From: Phoronis australis
Taxonomy: Eukaryota; Phoronida; Phoronidae
Assembly (NCBI GenBank): GCA_002633005.1
Contig: NMRA01000028.1
Span: forward strand, 1,255,688-1,319,687
Length of the DNA stretch: 64,000 nucleotides
Direction of reading: 5' to 3'
Shown here: positions 15,291-29,949 of the stretch, piece after piece
Layout of the letters: every line of letters begins with the position of its first letter
How positions within the stretch are numbered: position 1 is the stretch's first letter
Notes under the pieces: model-generated
Seen by the model: the letters and a program-made list of their open reading frames with translations, nothing else
What the model was told of the DNA's origin: nothing
Databases searched by the model: none
Translations under genes and position numbers: made by a program

Positions 15291-18200
15291 GCTCACCATC
15301 TCACTTTCATTTAATGTGTATTTGACAGAAAATTATACAATTCATGCTATGCTAACAAGGGATTTCACCAACCAGATGATAGAGTGAGGGAGCCGAATAT
15401 CAACGCAAATATATAATTATTATACTATTATAAAGATGTAAACAGATAACTTGCAATTACAATGTCTAGGTTTAAACACGAACAATTCGCCGAACTCTTG
15501 AAGTGCAATATCAAGTCTTGGTCATAAATTAAATTTAAGGCAAGGATTAGTTAAAAAATTCCTAAAATGTTCATGTGAATTACAATGTTTAAGCTCTCCG
15601 TCAGAGGATATTTTCTGCATGTCATATGCTGTTTCTCACACGATGAACAAAATTATGCAAAACGTGTATACTGGTGCCAATTTCAAGTGAAATGACGCAT
15701 TTGCAAAATTTTCTTTCTGGCGTAGTTGCCGACACATCATTACTTATACGGTGACAGTTAAGACCCGTGTTTACTCAAGGGTGACCAACTTGTTTACAGG
15801 TGACATTAAACAAAGGAACTCATGTGTGAAACAAAACGCAGGCAGATGCATTTGTCCATTCCATTGTGTTACGCACTCTGCAGGTCATAAATCCATAAAA
15901 AATTTAAAGACACAATTTTCTTTATTTTCGCTAGTTTAGAACGCGGAAAGAGTTGCACTGATCTCTCGTAAATTACAGTCCTGCTTGTATTTTCGCTTTT
16001 TATTGGCAATTCATAAAAATTGACTTCAGTACCGTTCAACCGCGGCGGCCATTTTGTTGATGCAGTACCAGCAATTAAAAAAGCATTTTGAAAATTCCAA
16101 TTTTTTTAAAATTCTTGTCATTTTGAAAATATCTGATTGCCCTTAGAATAAATATTGTTTAGAAGTAAGATTAAACACGATTAGTTTCCGGTCATTTCCT
16201 GTTATGAAGCGAGAAGAGCATCTTCAAGGGAGAGGGTCAAGGTCACCAAATTAAAATATTTTGGCCAAAAACATCTCTATTGATTCATATAAACCTAATG
16301 AATATGTTTGGATACCATGCGTCCCTGCTAGTAAAAAGCAAAAAACATGGTATAGAACTGTTGTAACACTGCTACACATTGACTTACGTTTATGTTTATT
16401 TATGAACACAGCCCCAGAAATCGCTTTCGCACCAAATACAGAGATGACAGAAGGCGAGATCGTCCGATCTTGCGAAGCTGCCGAGGCTTCACCCTCATCT
16501 ACTCATCGTCAAACCGCTTTAGCATTATATCCAAGCTCTCATTCATTCTCTTGCACACATTCACAAGTAAGATCGAGCTAAGAGGAGTAGGAGACACATT
16601 TTGTGCAATGCTCGATTGTCTAAAAAAAACGATTTCGTTTATTATAGGCAAGGCAGCAGGCACATTTCTTACCCAAAATTGTTAGAAAGATTGAATCTAT
16701 TTTAGCTTCATTTTCGTTTGCAAAACCTCACTGAAAGAAACTGGACCCATACTAGATTACACGAACCATCATTATTCCCATTTTCATTAAAATGCTCCTC
16801 GGAAATGAACATAAAAATGAAGTAAAAATAATGGGATAATAACTTCTAAATCTAAAACTGACTTTTGGTAAAAAATAAAATGGTATTATAAAAGTGTGTC
16901 ACTGCGTAACTGACGCACAGCTCAGCAAAAACGAATAGATGTGCGCATGCATAGTGCTGAAAAATAAATCTATTGCAGCGATGGAAAATTACTTGGATAG
17001 AAGGTATAGAGTCTCACGGAAATGTTTTCAAAGAATAAGTCACATAGAAAGATATAACCGATTAACATCAAATATTGATCTTGCTGGGCAATAACTTGTC
17101 TTTCGGTAAAAAGTGGTCGCGATGGAAAATTGTTTTCCGTTTAATAAAGTTGAAAAACAATTAAATGCGTACAATGTAACGTGTGTGCAGCAATCATATC
17201 TCTTTACAAGATAATCACTTATTTCCATAAGGTGTCTCTCAACGCCCGGTCGATCTATAAAACCCGAGCTCCGTCACGAGCGTCATTGCTGAGAATCGCG
17301 TTTTCCCAAACACACTTGGCGAACGAAATTTAAGAGTAATTTACCGGATGACACCGATCGTGGTGGATTAGCCAAGAGGCCCTTGATACAGCAGTAATCC
17401 GCCTTAATTGACTGGATGGGAAGGCGAACCTATTTACTTAGTTTTATGCGCTGACAAATACTCCAAAATGAACCCTTACTAACGCTTGAAACCTTTCACT
17501 TCGGGCTTCTGTACCAGTGAAATGTAAACAAGCGGTCCAAAGGAGTAGATAGGATTTTGGAGGAATGATTATTTCGCCTTTCTTATGACCCCGTTTGAAG
17601 ATGTCCGCGTGCCTACAGATAGCCATTGACTGTGGGAGAGAACTGCTGGATTAAGGCGATAATTCCAGATACATATCCTATCGGCAGATGATTAACTGAC
17701 AGTAGACTAGAAATAGAATAATTTGCCTTGAAATTGTAACCAATACATGCAACAGAGATGATGAGACAGGACACGAAAATTGCTTGAAAATCCACGGGGA
17801 GAACAATTTAAAACTTTTTTTCCGAACAGTTACTCTACCATAACCGTTTTCTGAAGAATAGACATCAACAGAGATATTGAAAATGTATATTTTGCTACTT
17901 GAAATTCACGTCATTGAATTCTCGCCTTCATTAGTTCCTCTATCCAAATGAGTTAAATTACTGTTTAATGACTTTATTTCCCCTCCAGTAAATGTAAGAG
18001 TTAAGTAAAACCGTGGTTACTACTGTTGCGTGGTTAGAAGATAAGTGCGTCTTTCACTGAGACATTCTTAACTCGTGTTACTTCATTAAATATTAAATTT
18101 TTAACTATTTGAAGAATATCAATATCACTTTAGTGGTATATGTTAATGTTTCGACTTTCAATTTCTTCAGAATAAATTGCATTTTAACTAATTGTATCAA

Positions 18201-19450
18201 CGTGGCTCCTGAAGAGATTGTTTTGGATTTTTATCGTCTAAAAGTACTTTCCATTTTCACGTGCTTGTTCAAGTTACTTCATCAACCATTAAGTATACCT
18301 GAAAGATTAGTTATCAAGATCCTATAATAATATTTACCGTTTTTAACTATGGGGATTCCCTATAACTACACAAACGTCCCAGTCTAAATTTGCTGGACCC
18401 TTCTAATATTCATTATTTGCCTCACCGTTAATGTGCACCCAGATGACCCTAATATAATTCTCTCAAGTTTGCCGACACAGCCAACCAGTTTCATGTTTGT
18501 AGAGTCAGCCCCGTCCAGATCGAAACACCTTCGTATTGTGTTGCAATGTAACTCATTCATTAGACAGTATGTGAATAACAAAAATAAACAAACATCCCAG
18601 TTCGAGTAAATATGGATAGGAAAGAGGAGATTACGACTGTGTTTCAAGTAGACGTGAAAATGAACTGAAGACGCTTGGTTGGAGAACAATTCCTTGTCGT
18701 CATCCATCTCGACATAGGGATTTGCGTTCAGTTGCGTGGATTTATCACGGCTGGGTGATTTGGTGTGCCAGCAGGCGCCAGCGTGCATTGGGAGACCCAG
18801 GTATTAACTGAGTTGGTGACGCCCTGTCAACTGCCGACCAATCGTATTCGAGGATTAGGAGGCTTGGACAAATTATCGCCTCAAATTCACGACAGTGATC
18901 ATGTGAACCAATTTCACTTTCATAAGTTTTCATGCACCAAAAACTCTCAAAAGCTGTCTGTCCTACAATCAGCCTCCTTTTGACCATAAAGACTCCATGA
19001 AACCTTATGATCCTATTTTGGTATTAACTCAACTCGTTATTTTTGACTGAATTTAAAAGTGCAAACACGTACTCGCAGCACAAGTCCTTCTCTGCGCAAC
19101 AAAATTTTTGTCTTGTATTCTAACTGTATTAAGATAATCATACTGCCACTTTTACAGTAGCGAATAATGAAAACGACGATCATAGATTCTATTATTCTCA
19201 GTTTATGCATTGTGATATATTTTATTAGATATAATTGAAGTAGCAAAATAAAGTAGGTGCATTTGTATAATTGTCTTATAATAATCCTTGTTTGTATGTT
19301 ACCACCTGTTGCAAGCGGCAGCACTTTGAGGCACCTTCGTAATAGCGTGAATCTCTAGAAATTAGCAACTTCAGTTTAACAATTAACAGTTTGCGGCTGT
19401 TACGCAACAATGTTTCCGCCAAATAACACATTGAAGTCAAGCCTAGGTTG
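15291..19450. other. Non-coding stretch
   Basis: This is AT-rich with short open frames only. A 40-bp segment at 16465-16505 resembles 30890-30930 and may be an old dispersed repeat. Nothing else is recognisable. Confidence 0.5.
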
Positions 19451-20294
19451 TGTAGGACCTTATCGATGATTCTGTACATTCAGCCAAATGTCAACAAGTG
19501 TTGGTTTTGACTCAGTAACAGGATATATTTTACGAAAGTAGAAAGCCTCTAGAGTTACATTGTTTTCTTTATACCAATCTGCCATTAATCAGGTCACGTG
19601 ACCATGTCTTTGTAGTTAAATTTAGCAAAAAAGATACACTCATAGCAGTATCAACAGCAAACTTTCGTTGAATATGAATAATCAAGATAAAATCTCATAA
19701 AAAAGCTAATACAAATTTCTAAATTATCATTTCGTTAATTAAATACTATTTTTGATAGAGCTCAAGAGCAAAAGGGGAACATTTTAGAAAACAATTCTTG
19801 CTTACAGCGTTTCAGAGAAGAATCCATTGGCATAACATCAAATACACAACAATGTTCACGATGATTGACAGCATTCGTGTCTCTTGTAATGAATGTATAT
19901 TTGTCGATCATCAAGAGAACAATTATACAACAGATCACCAAGAGATATAGCAACAGCATAAAATGACCGGTCATGTCTCATTTTCAGCAAGAAATAAAAT
20001 AAAATAAGAGGGAAGTAACAGGAGCGGGCGACGAACGCTTGTCCACCGCAAACTGCCCTGCAAGCTTGCGAGGCAACGCCGTGATACTCTCGCCGCTATC
20101 GCATCTTCTGTATAATTGTTCTCCCGAGGATCGACAAGTATACCGACAATGCGAGTATGCAGGAAAACTACCGACTGTCGCGCGTTCAATGAATTCTGCC
20201 TATGAGAGGGTATGCTACAAGAATCCAGCCAACCATTTCTGAGATATGATTTTCTGACGGTAGACAAATTAAACATTTTTGCAGACTAGTCCTA
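19451..20294. mobile_element. MITE-like repeat, copy A (interrupted)
   Basis: This is one of three related non-coding repeats in the window. The left end reads TGTAGGACCTTATCGAT (19451-19467) and the right end carries the inverted remnant TAGTCCTA (20287-20294). Shared blocks with the copy at 57956-58441 include AATCTGCCATTAATC followed by a GTCACGTGACCA block (19576-19604), and CATTTCTGAGATATGAT (20232-20248). It is longer than the other copies because unrelated sequence of several hundred bases, including a GC-richer piece around 20020-20200, separates the two halves. There is no transposase. Confidence 0.6.
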
Positions 20295-23200
20295 TTTATC
20301 CTTGACACCTTTTACAGAATGATCTCCTAATGAAGTGCTAAATAATACCGAATTGTAAATCAAACGAAATCAATGTTCCCGTATTCAAAATGGAACAGCA
20401 CCATGCTTCAAACGTTCTAAGCCATGTTTGAAACATTTCTTGTGCTTTTTCTGCTTTACAAGGCATGCTTACCTGCTGGTATTAATTTTTTATTATGCAG
20501 CTGTAAAATATTAGTCGAGCGGTTAGCAAGTGAAAATAGTGTGCACTGGATGGTGCTGGGACTTAGCAGAAAGCAAGATAAAAGGTGGAGACATAACTCA
20601 ATTTCAGCAATGTTTGGATTTACGCCCAGAGAGAACCCTTGAGATATGGCAATTGGCCGGATGTGTCTTTCATACATTTAGAGCTGCCCTGCAATCTGTT
20701 ATCAAGTGAATCATCTTGAAAAAATATAGGCAAGTAAGTACTTCGGAAACCAAAGCGACGATTCGTGTTGGATATTTGTGTTCGCCGGAAACGCGTGGGG
20801 GCACTTGGGGCGTGAGCTGCACATGCGCACATTTGGAGACTAGATGGATCAAATAACCAAACTGAAAATGTGAGAGGCTGTACGAATTCATTTTACGTTA
20901 CTGTCGATTCCCATCGTCAGATAGTAGGTAGTAGGTAGATTGGGGGTGGGGGGTCATGGCTAAAACAACAAAATGGCACCATAGGGCGATCGCGAGCGTC
21001 TTTATTTTGCCATGCCGGTCTCCTTCGCGATATTCCAGATAAGTTACTGAATAAAATCCACAGAATTTCACCAATCCAGGGTTTTCAGTACGCACCTACA
21101 GTTTACTCAAAAACAGGTGAGTTAACGAAGTTGTGAACATGTTATGATAACACATGAAAGCGCTTCTGATGAGGCAAACGTGGAGGTAGGATCTAAATCC
21201 CAAGAGCCAGGTATACATGACCCTTCACCGTCCAGCGACATTTGTTTATTTATTCCATTGAATAATTCACATAGAATGTATGACTAACAGATACAATATG
21301 CATGATTATTTCTTTGTAAATTATATAGCTTTAGTCTATTAGCGGAGATTTGAAGCTTCTCCCGTCATAGAAGCGAAATTTGAATGAGTTGAGGTTAAAA
21401 CTGACGCTTATAGTAAGTCCATCGTTCATCTGTTCAAATGTTATTTACTACAAAAACAATCTAAGTTCAATATTTTTTATTTAATCAGATACATTGTACT
21501 AATCCTCGATAAAGTGAGCACTCGTTTACAGGGAGGGATTAAGGATCAAGCTCGATTTAGGAAATAATTCGGGGATACGTCCCTCGCTGGATCGAGGATC
21601 CTGACAAAAAGGGGCCTCACAACAGGAACACGTCTTATTCCTCTACTGCAGTAACACAAAAATGGCCAAGAATGGTGGTTCGGAATCCCGGAACCCTTCT
21701 GGATGTGCGCCAGTCATTTACAAAATGAGCCACATGAGAGTATGTCCAACATGTTCCATGATATGACCTTACTGTTCAAAAATGACGTATTTGTATATTT
21801 ACGTGAACAAAAATGAGAATGCTTTCATGATGTTTGAAAAAATAAACGTTCTGTGTTTACTTTTATCGCTTGCAATGGGAGATAATGGTTCACGCATACA
21901 AGTTTGACCGACAAAAAACGAACAAAAGTTACAAATTACACCACACCTGACTTTAAAGGTTGAACAATTACAAACACACTCTTCACACCTTATTAGACGC
22001 TATCATTGAGCGAGAACGATCAATAAACAAACTATCTCTTTGCTTACAATAAAAAACGTTGCAGAGAACTAGCCGTTTTATGTCAGATTAACAAAAGCAG
22101 TATTGAGCACGGGTCGACTTTACTAGACGATCACATTGTAAACTTTCCCAAAGTCAACCAAATTTCAACAATAGCGGGTTCGAATACCTATGCGTGACAA
22201 TCGTGAACAAATAATAGGGTACGGACAGTAATCCTTTACAGGGAGCGATTTCGCCCTGGGCGTCAATTTTCGTCTTTAAATTAAGGTGATTATATCTAGA
22301 ATTCCTGTGGTGCACAGGTACGGGCAGGGTCATTTTAGTGCATCAGAATTTGCACGTGTGCAATCAACCGTAAACTGCTAACGTCAAGATTGGAGTCTCC
22401 GGCCGGTATGCGGTTGTCTCCGACACGAGGAAACAACGACAATGTCTTCATATAAGCAATGAAATAAGTACGTAGAAGCATCGCCTCATTTATTATGTTC
22501 ACATATAACAACTGTTTACCGCTGCATATCCAATACAAATAAAATACAGGGTTTTAAATGACCAATGACCTAAAGGAGGAAAAATTTCCAGGTGATGTAT
22601 TGTTCCACAAATAGATAGGCTTGCGTGATAGAAATATTGGTTGTGTTGTAAAATGTAAACCGAAATAACGTTTTTACATGAATAAAGTCAAAACAATGGT
22701 AAAAAGGCGAAAAAAGACGAAATTGGAAAACAAATAAGAGGAGATCGAAACAAAAAAGAGGAAATCCTCTTAAAAAAAAGAAAATTCCAAGCCCTGGATG
22801 ACATAAGTATAAGTTCAAAATTAACAAAATTTTCTGTATCAGAAACATTGTACGTAGCCAAGCCAGTGCCATAATGTTTCGCATTTTTTTTAGTAGCGTT
22901 AAGTCACTATGCTGAATATATTTTGAAACGATAAAGTAGCACCAGTCAATTATGATATTGAATCAACGTATTTTTTAATCGCACGGATATATTGCTTGAC
23001 AGTAATCGGTGGTGAACACATCACGCGGAGTGAACACATCACGCGGAGTGAACAGAATTGCTGGAGCCCGATGTTATGCAATATTTTTCTAATGCATCAA
23101 ATTTTAGGTTAAACGCATTACGTTGCTTTTATCGTTCGGCGATTTCCCGGATACGTCAAGATGGAATTTTAATTATGGATTCAAACAGAATTAGTGGCAT

Positions 23201-26200
23201 ATTACAATCAACAAAGTCGTCGACTGAACGTAATGTAGCTTCAATCAATATCTTATGGAGTGACCGTCAAAAGTCATAAACAATGGGTTAGTGGTCTGAC
23301 CACAGACGTTATGATCAGCGTGGACGTGAAGTCCGGAACCGAATTTTATCTTTTTCATTTGAAAATATGTTTCCATTTATAAGATGAAAAGAAGACTGAC
23401 ATTTGAAGTAAATATCGCACTCGTACTTTAAAATCTGTTATCAAAAAGTTACCAGCGAGGGTAAACTGAAGCGAAAGCGTTGCTTTTATCTCCAATGAGA
23501 CCTGTGTGTTTGCTGCGATTTTAATTTTTGTATTGGCATTTGGAAAGTTGATTACGTCACTTAACGCAGTTGGAAGCAGGATGCGTAATTCCGTATCAAA
23601 CTTTCTAATAACCCGCACATACAGTCAGTATACTCAAGTATGAACGTTTTGTTACGAAATGGAAGCTGCGTGGGAGAGCGTTCGGTGAAATGACAGTCGT
23701 CACTAAAATGTTTGGAGAACGCAAGTGGCAAAGTTGTTTGTGTTACCAAATTAAAAAAGTACCAGCGATCACCAAGCACTCTCTTTCTGCAGTCAACCTC
23801 TTAGAAAATTGTATCAGGAAGAATTTCAACATTGACAAGTCATTTTACAATTGGACCGTTGTTTTGTATCAGAATAGCGAGACCCGGGTGAGCCCGAAAA
23901 TTTGAGTACCGTACATGGAGGTGTTTGAGCAAAGGTTGTTAGCACGGGCAATGAATTAAGGCCGCACGGATGTAAAGACTTCCTTCCCTCACAAACTCTG
24001 AATCCGCTCAAGTATATACGTTAACGCGGAATTTGTACTTTTTGTCGTTAGATCACTAATGTTTGGTTGCAGCACAATTCGGTGGTTAATCGATTGCCGG
24101 TAATCGTAAGACCCAGGGCGTTTTTTACTTTTCAGGTGTCCCAAATTATAAGCTGGGGCGTACTTTCGGAAACAGGTGGTATATAACGGAAAATGTGTCA
24201 ACGATATCAACAAAGCCTGAGAATCAACACAGGCTACACGCGGGTACCGCTAGGTTTATTTTGCATATCAGCAAAAATGTGCCGATATAAAATATGTTAT
24301 GATTCTCACAATAACTTGCAGCATGCAATTCATCGAAACAACAGATTTCCGACTGCAGGTGATGCACTGACTGCCCCTCGCCCCCCCCCCCATAACACAT
24401 TTATCTTATTGTATTGTCTTTTAGATTTGCCGTTTAACCCACAACATTCTGTCTTAACGAAGCAAGTCTTTTATACTCCAGCTCACATCCTGCTGCGTCA
24501 CACTCACCCGTAAACATGCAATTTGAGTTCACACTAGTTAGGGGACCAGAGAGAACTGCCAGACACTTGTCAAGATCATTAAACGCGCATGTGATTATCA
24601 GGTAAGAAATTAACTCGTTAGCAAAACCTCGCGGTAAATATGCTCGCAGTGATGCTGCAAATACGTGGCTTTGTCGAAGGATTCTCCATCAGGATCGTCT
24701 GACAGCGAAAAGAATTGGAACTCTTCCGGTACAGGGGTCCATTTCCTGCATCAAACAAGGAGGCCTCCACAGGGCAATTTCGAACCAACGTCTCTGCAAG
24801 TTCGAAAAGCTAATTTGTATATTGTCTTATATTAAAGTTACTTGTCATTTGATACTTCCAAAATCAAGATGTCCGTTTTCTTACCAAAAATCATGAACAG
24901 TGTCATCATGAACATGACATGTCGAAGGTTTTCAAAAAACCTGGCAAATTTGGTCATAGTTGATATCTAGTTACAAAAACACAAATACGTGATATTTTAG
25001 GGCTTTCACACACGTTTCGTGAAATAGTACTTGTGAACTGTGTGTGAACTGCCCGGAGGCAATCTAAATTAATTTTGACCTCAATCGTTGCGCATCTATA
25101 AGCCCATTGTTTGGCCGCCGACGACAGTCACCAAAGGATGCGTCAGAAATCTGAAATCTACGCAACTAATTGTATATTTTATTGCATATACTCGCCGAGC
25201 GACTCTTGCAATCCTGACTTCCGTAGTTTTCAGAACTATTTTCACTTCATTTGCAATTAGTTTACTGATTTGGTGGTTCAGTCATGTTTTGGAATTGCGA
25301 TACGAATTCTCAACGATTTTTTCTCAGCGTGATGAATGTTATAAAGTTTCTTGAATGTTCACCAGAGGTCTCTTAATGCTCATTTCAACTTGTGAATGAT
25401 TGTTGCAAATCGAGTTGATTAATATGCAACGGTAAACAATGATAAGATTTATAATCTGATCAACAAACGCCATAAATTACAAAGTCAACAGGTAGTGATA
25501 TCAACTGTACATGTTAGTACACATACATGTGAATGAGAAGTAAGAGAGTGGCAAACTATGCATTTAGTTGCTTGCTATCTTCGATAGCAGTTAGAAGAAG
25601 TGTACCGACAACGACTTTTTGAATCCAGCATTTCTGTTTGCCGCCGATTCGACCCAAGCCCTTTAAGTCATGATACATAGTATATCGAAACCAGGAAGTT
25701 ATTTGATCCCAATATGACATTGTGTGATTTCTACTTCATCGATCTTTCCATAATCTTTACTGGGGAATTGAATTACTGGAGTTTGGGCCGATGAAATTCC
25801 AGTGACAGTAACCATGGCGACGCTAGTGGGTCGGGATGTGTCAAAGATTGACAATCACAGGTTTCCTCATCTGATGCAAAAACACACACTTACAAGAGCT
25901 AATAGTTCTATAATCATTCCAGTGATCTTTAAAGTTGACTACTTCTTACGCCACTTTCTGGAAAAGCCATTTTAATAGTAAGGTTTGCGTATTCAGTTAT
26001 GTTTGAGTCACTAAGGTTTAAATAGTTTGACATGTGTCATAATATGATGGATGGTAAAATTACAGGTATGGCCGCGCCTCTAAATTCCACCTACCACGCG
26101 GAGTGTGTGGTGCTTGTTGGTCCAAGAATTGGGTTTAAGGGATCGAAGATGAAATTTCGCACGGAGCAGCCATGAAATCCTTCCCACCCCCTGAATAATA

Positions 26201-26569
26201 ACCAAGTCAGTCTACAGTAAACAAACGATATGACTGTGTGAACTAAGTTAATGTAGTCTACAGGTACAACGGGTGCTGGAAGGGTCCTGCGGCATTCAAC
26301 ATGTAGATTATCCAAGCAAAATCATATTCTACAGTCAAAATGTCTAATTAACTTCACTATTATTCAGACTTGGGGTTTGCATAGTTTTTAAGGGTGATTT
26401 GCGCAGCACCGCCTGGCGATGGTCATTAAAACAAATATCTGTAACAAGCGATTAGCGAGCTAGGCTTTGAGTTTAAGTAAAGTCGTAAATTAACATTTAA
26501 TCAAAGTTGTGTATTAGCTCGGATGAGTATGATATACACAGACCAACATAAATATTGGATGCGAATCAG
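20295..26569. other. Non-coding stretch
   Basis: There are no supportable genes. Minor items are a G-rich short repeat region at 20920-20957 (TAGTAGG repeats followed by G runs), an 18-bp tandem duplication at 23013-23054 and a C-homopolymer around 24379-24391. Open frames in the region are short and lack coding character. Confidence 0.5.
23013..23054. repeat. Short tandem duplication, 18-bp unit
   Basis: The unit TGAACACATCACGCGGAG occurs at 23013-23030 and 23031-23048, identical, and is followed by the first six bases of a third copy. This is a recent-looking slippage or duplication product with no sign of function. Confidence 0.85.
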
Positions 26570-26915
26570 TCATTAACATGCCCCGCGCCGTGTGACAGCG
26601 GTAATGCTCTCTGGAGGGGAGCCGCTAACTAGCGATTACTCCCGTTCTAATGGATCTCGATTAACGTGAATCATGGCGTTTTTAAAGATTTCCTGGCTTC
26701 CGACTGCGCGACACAATGCGGCAAGGCGGTCATTAAGTTAGCGCGCTGTGACAATCAAACGGCTACCGTGGTTACCGTTCTCCCAGGTGCGGTCAGGGCT
26801 AGTCTGACTTGGACACCAGTCGCCCACAGGAATTTGGTAATAATCCATTTGGTCAACACTAAACGTTACACACAGGCCAGAGTCATGATAGAATTATACC
26901 GTGTTGACATTTAGC
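26570..26915. promoter_or_regulatory. CpG-rich, stop-poor non-coding block
   Basis: This interval has more CG dinucleotides than its surroundings and an 82-codon plus-strand open frame (26666-26914) without recognisable domain or splice signals. It contains homeodomain-type TAAT cores and GATTAAC/CATTAAG elements. It looks like a conserved non-coding element or CpG-rich enhancer rather than a gene. The call rests on composition only. Confidence 0.3.
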
Positions 26916-29900
26916 GTCATTTTCACCATTGTCAAGGTAAATCAAAATTCGTCAAAGCTGTGTTCAAATCAGAAAAAATGGTTATAAACATAAAATCGAT
27001 TAGATTATTTTGGCAAGTTCGCCGGTACTAATTCACTATGTTCGTAGTGAATGCTTATTTTGTATCCAAATCAAGGAAATGCCAGTTCCATTTCCCCACA
27101 ATCAGACACCCAAACGCACAGATTTACACCACTATTCTCTCTCTCTCAGCCTCCAGCCTGTGTTTTCGTAAAGAGGGAACTAAGCACTTTTGTTGAAATT
27201 TAACCCCACCTAATATTATTCACATAATTCACTTGAACACAACTTATTAAGACAGGCAAGTTAACACGTAGTAGAAGTTTTAAACAGTCTCAAACGCCTT
27301 CATTTTTGTCACCTATGCAAGTAAGTGTGAAAATCATGTTGTCACATCGAGATACTACTTTTTATCTTAGTGAAGTTTGCCTTATCAAGCCTGGTACTGT
27401 ATGACAGCATCTGCTTTCCGTAAGCTAATTGTCAATTACACTTAAATGTGAGTGAAACTGAGCCGATGGCAAGTCCAATAAATTATTGTAACCTTCTAAA
27501 TAAATTAATACATGAAAATCATGTAATGCGGGAGCTACTGCTTTCTATCTGGGTACTGACAGTTGGCTTGATAATTGCTACTGGTATTCAATCTTGTGTT
27601 TTTAACGAATTCCATCGACGTGCAGGTGTACAGCACCAATGGCTATAGATGGCGCGTGCACTGTATGACCAGCGATGTTACTGCGCGATGTATTCTTGCG
27701 CCGACGGCGGTTTGTCTAGTGACACGAACCAACTCACTGAACCGAGCACGTTTTACTGTCTTATCTTAGGTGGAAACACGATACGAAAATTATTTGTTAA
27801 ACACGTATGATACACCCAGGTGACGCTTCGTTGTGAGTCTAGAAATTCACAGGCGTCGAGCGTGAAGGGTGCAAAAGTGTCACAATTTAAATCACGTGTT
27901 ACCGTACCCTATTAAAATTGTGGAATAATTTTCAAGTGCCGTGTATTATCTAAATATCAAATAGTGAGTTTAATTAAACATTTGATACTTGCTGGCAGCG
28001 TAGAACAATGCACTTTTAGGGGCGGCAGTGTGACGTCATTGTATATGGACATAGCCACGTGATAAAAGCAGAATAAAGCGTGAATAAAGCAGAAAGTTCG
28101 ACTGATGTCCAAAAAATCAGTCCAACGAAGTCTGAGTTTAGACACTATATCGTAATGGCACCATCTCGGATCAACCTTAGACCAGAAATTGTAAAGTCAA
28201 CGCTGTGATGTAAATCAAAATCTCGTCAATCTACTTTACTTTATTGACAGAGTTAAGAGCGAGTCTTGACATATCGTACTGAGCCAAGGTAGCGTCCACA
28301 CGACCATTTCAACATCAGCAAGCAGTGTTTTAAAGAGTTTATGGTGTGTTTTGCCGAAATGTTGGCCAACGGCCGGAGTGTACAGCGCGTTTATAGGCGA
28401 ACTATTTTGTATACTAACCACATGTTGACAGAACAAGGCAGGTCATTCACCTTCGCCCAGGGCGTATATTTGTAACCAACATTCTGCCATGGTGCCATGA
28501 CAATGATGATGATGAAAATGATAATGAAGATGATGGCGATGACGACGACGATGATGTTGATGGTAGTGAGATGATGATGATGTGATGATAATGGCGACGA
28601 TAATGATCACAAATACAACTACTATTACTATTAATAGACCCATTCATGTTAATATTACCGCAACTGTTACTTTTACACTGCGTATTATTACGGTTACCGT
28701 TATTCTTGACATAATTATTTCTATCATTTTTATCGTTTTAGTGAATTAATCGTTGTTGTTACTGCTAACATTTACCTGACCTCACAGTTTCATAATCCTT
28801 CAGCAAGATGTTTTGTATTTTGTTGGAAATATTTGCGCCTTATACATTGAGTATGCTCTTTGCGGGAAAGTGCAGATTGAAGGCGCACTCGACGCTTACG
28901 GAGAATGTAGCTTGCGTCTAGAGATTACGTTTATTCCATTTCCAGTCCATTACGATTACATAAGGACAAGTGGATGAAATGAAAATGTCATAGCCCCATT
29001 TATGAAATTACAAGTATTGTGACAATGAGATAAATTGGAAACAACCTTGGCTTACGAATTCATAAAACAGCCAAGATATGACTCAGTCCCGTAATTGACA
29101 AGGTAGATTTAGATCAGTGGGCGTGTTGACCATCGACACATCCCCTGAAGCCCCGGAAGGTGAACATGGCGCACAAACAACAATGTTTTGACGAGTTGTA
29201 ATTAGCGATAGGTATCTAGGAGGATAGCTAAGTTACTGTAATCAGATTGATCGACCGGTGAATTAATACATTTGAGACTTAGCGAAACAAAACGGTCCAT
29301 CACCTGATTAAGAACGCTGATTGTCCCTGGTTGCATAAACTTGCATGAGCGAACTAGTATGTTATCAGTGGTGCCCGTGGCCATAATTTCCGAAGCACAA
29401 ACATTCGGGGGCGTTTTTTTCGGTCACATTGTTCTCTCTGTCATTCAGAGCCTATATTGGAAGAAACAAGGTATTCATTGTAACTGATTGCCTGTCGAAT
29501 GCAGAGTTGATCACCTGAAGTCACGTCTAATTCACAATGCCTCCTTATACCTTGGCCCCGTGATCTCATCGCCATAAACCCACAGTGGCTTTTTATTTCA
29601 ACTTTCTTCATGCAAAAGTTTCTGCTAGCTCTTGATATATTACACCTGTGCTGTGAGCTGAATTAGCAGTCAACCAAACCAGTGACGAGAAATCCACAAA
29701 ATGTAGACAAATGTATTACCGATAAACTCGCAAGCGTTGAATATAACGCTTTTAGATTTCTGAGTGCATCACGCCTTTGACAACCCTTAAATATATCTTT
29801 TTTCTACTCTGCCATCCCCCCATCACGTATACGTCCTGATGTATGTTTATTTGTTTATGCAATTAATCATCTATTTAATGCTAATGTATGCATTTATTTA

Positions 29901-29945
29901 TATATCAATGTGTTACGTAACTAACGATTCTGGTATTAAACTTAC
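26916..29945. other. Non-coding stretch
   Basis: There is no gene I can support. It includes a perfect 8-bp-arm hairpin at 27031-27052 (ATTCACTA/TAGTGAAT), a CRE-type TGACGTCA at 28031-28038 and the GAT-rich microsatellite at 28495-28610. Confidence 0.5.
28495..28610. repeat. GAT/ATG-rich imperfect trinucleotide microsatellite
   Basis: About 115 bases are dominated by ATG, ATA and ACG triplets. The minus strand reads as His- or Ser-rich peptides of 66 codons in two frames, which are artefacts of the repeat and not genes. Confidence 0.85.
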
Positions 29946-29949
29946 TGTG

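Noticed and set aside
20925-20945. let-7-like TAGTAGG repeats
   Set aside because: The sequence is a simple repeat without the let-7 seed context or a precursor hairpin.
22181-22192. tRNA B box (GGTTCGAATACC)
   Set aside because: There is no A box or tRNA fold at the right upstream distance.
24760-24830. tRNA-like sequence on the minus strand with GGTTCGAA
   Set aside because: There is no anticodon arm and no acceptor pairing. The resemblance is limited to two short words.
28443-28647. His-rich and Ser-rich 66-aa proteins
   Set aside because: They are translations of the GAT microsatellite.
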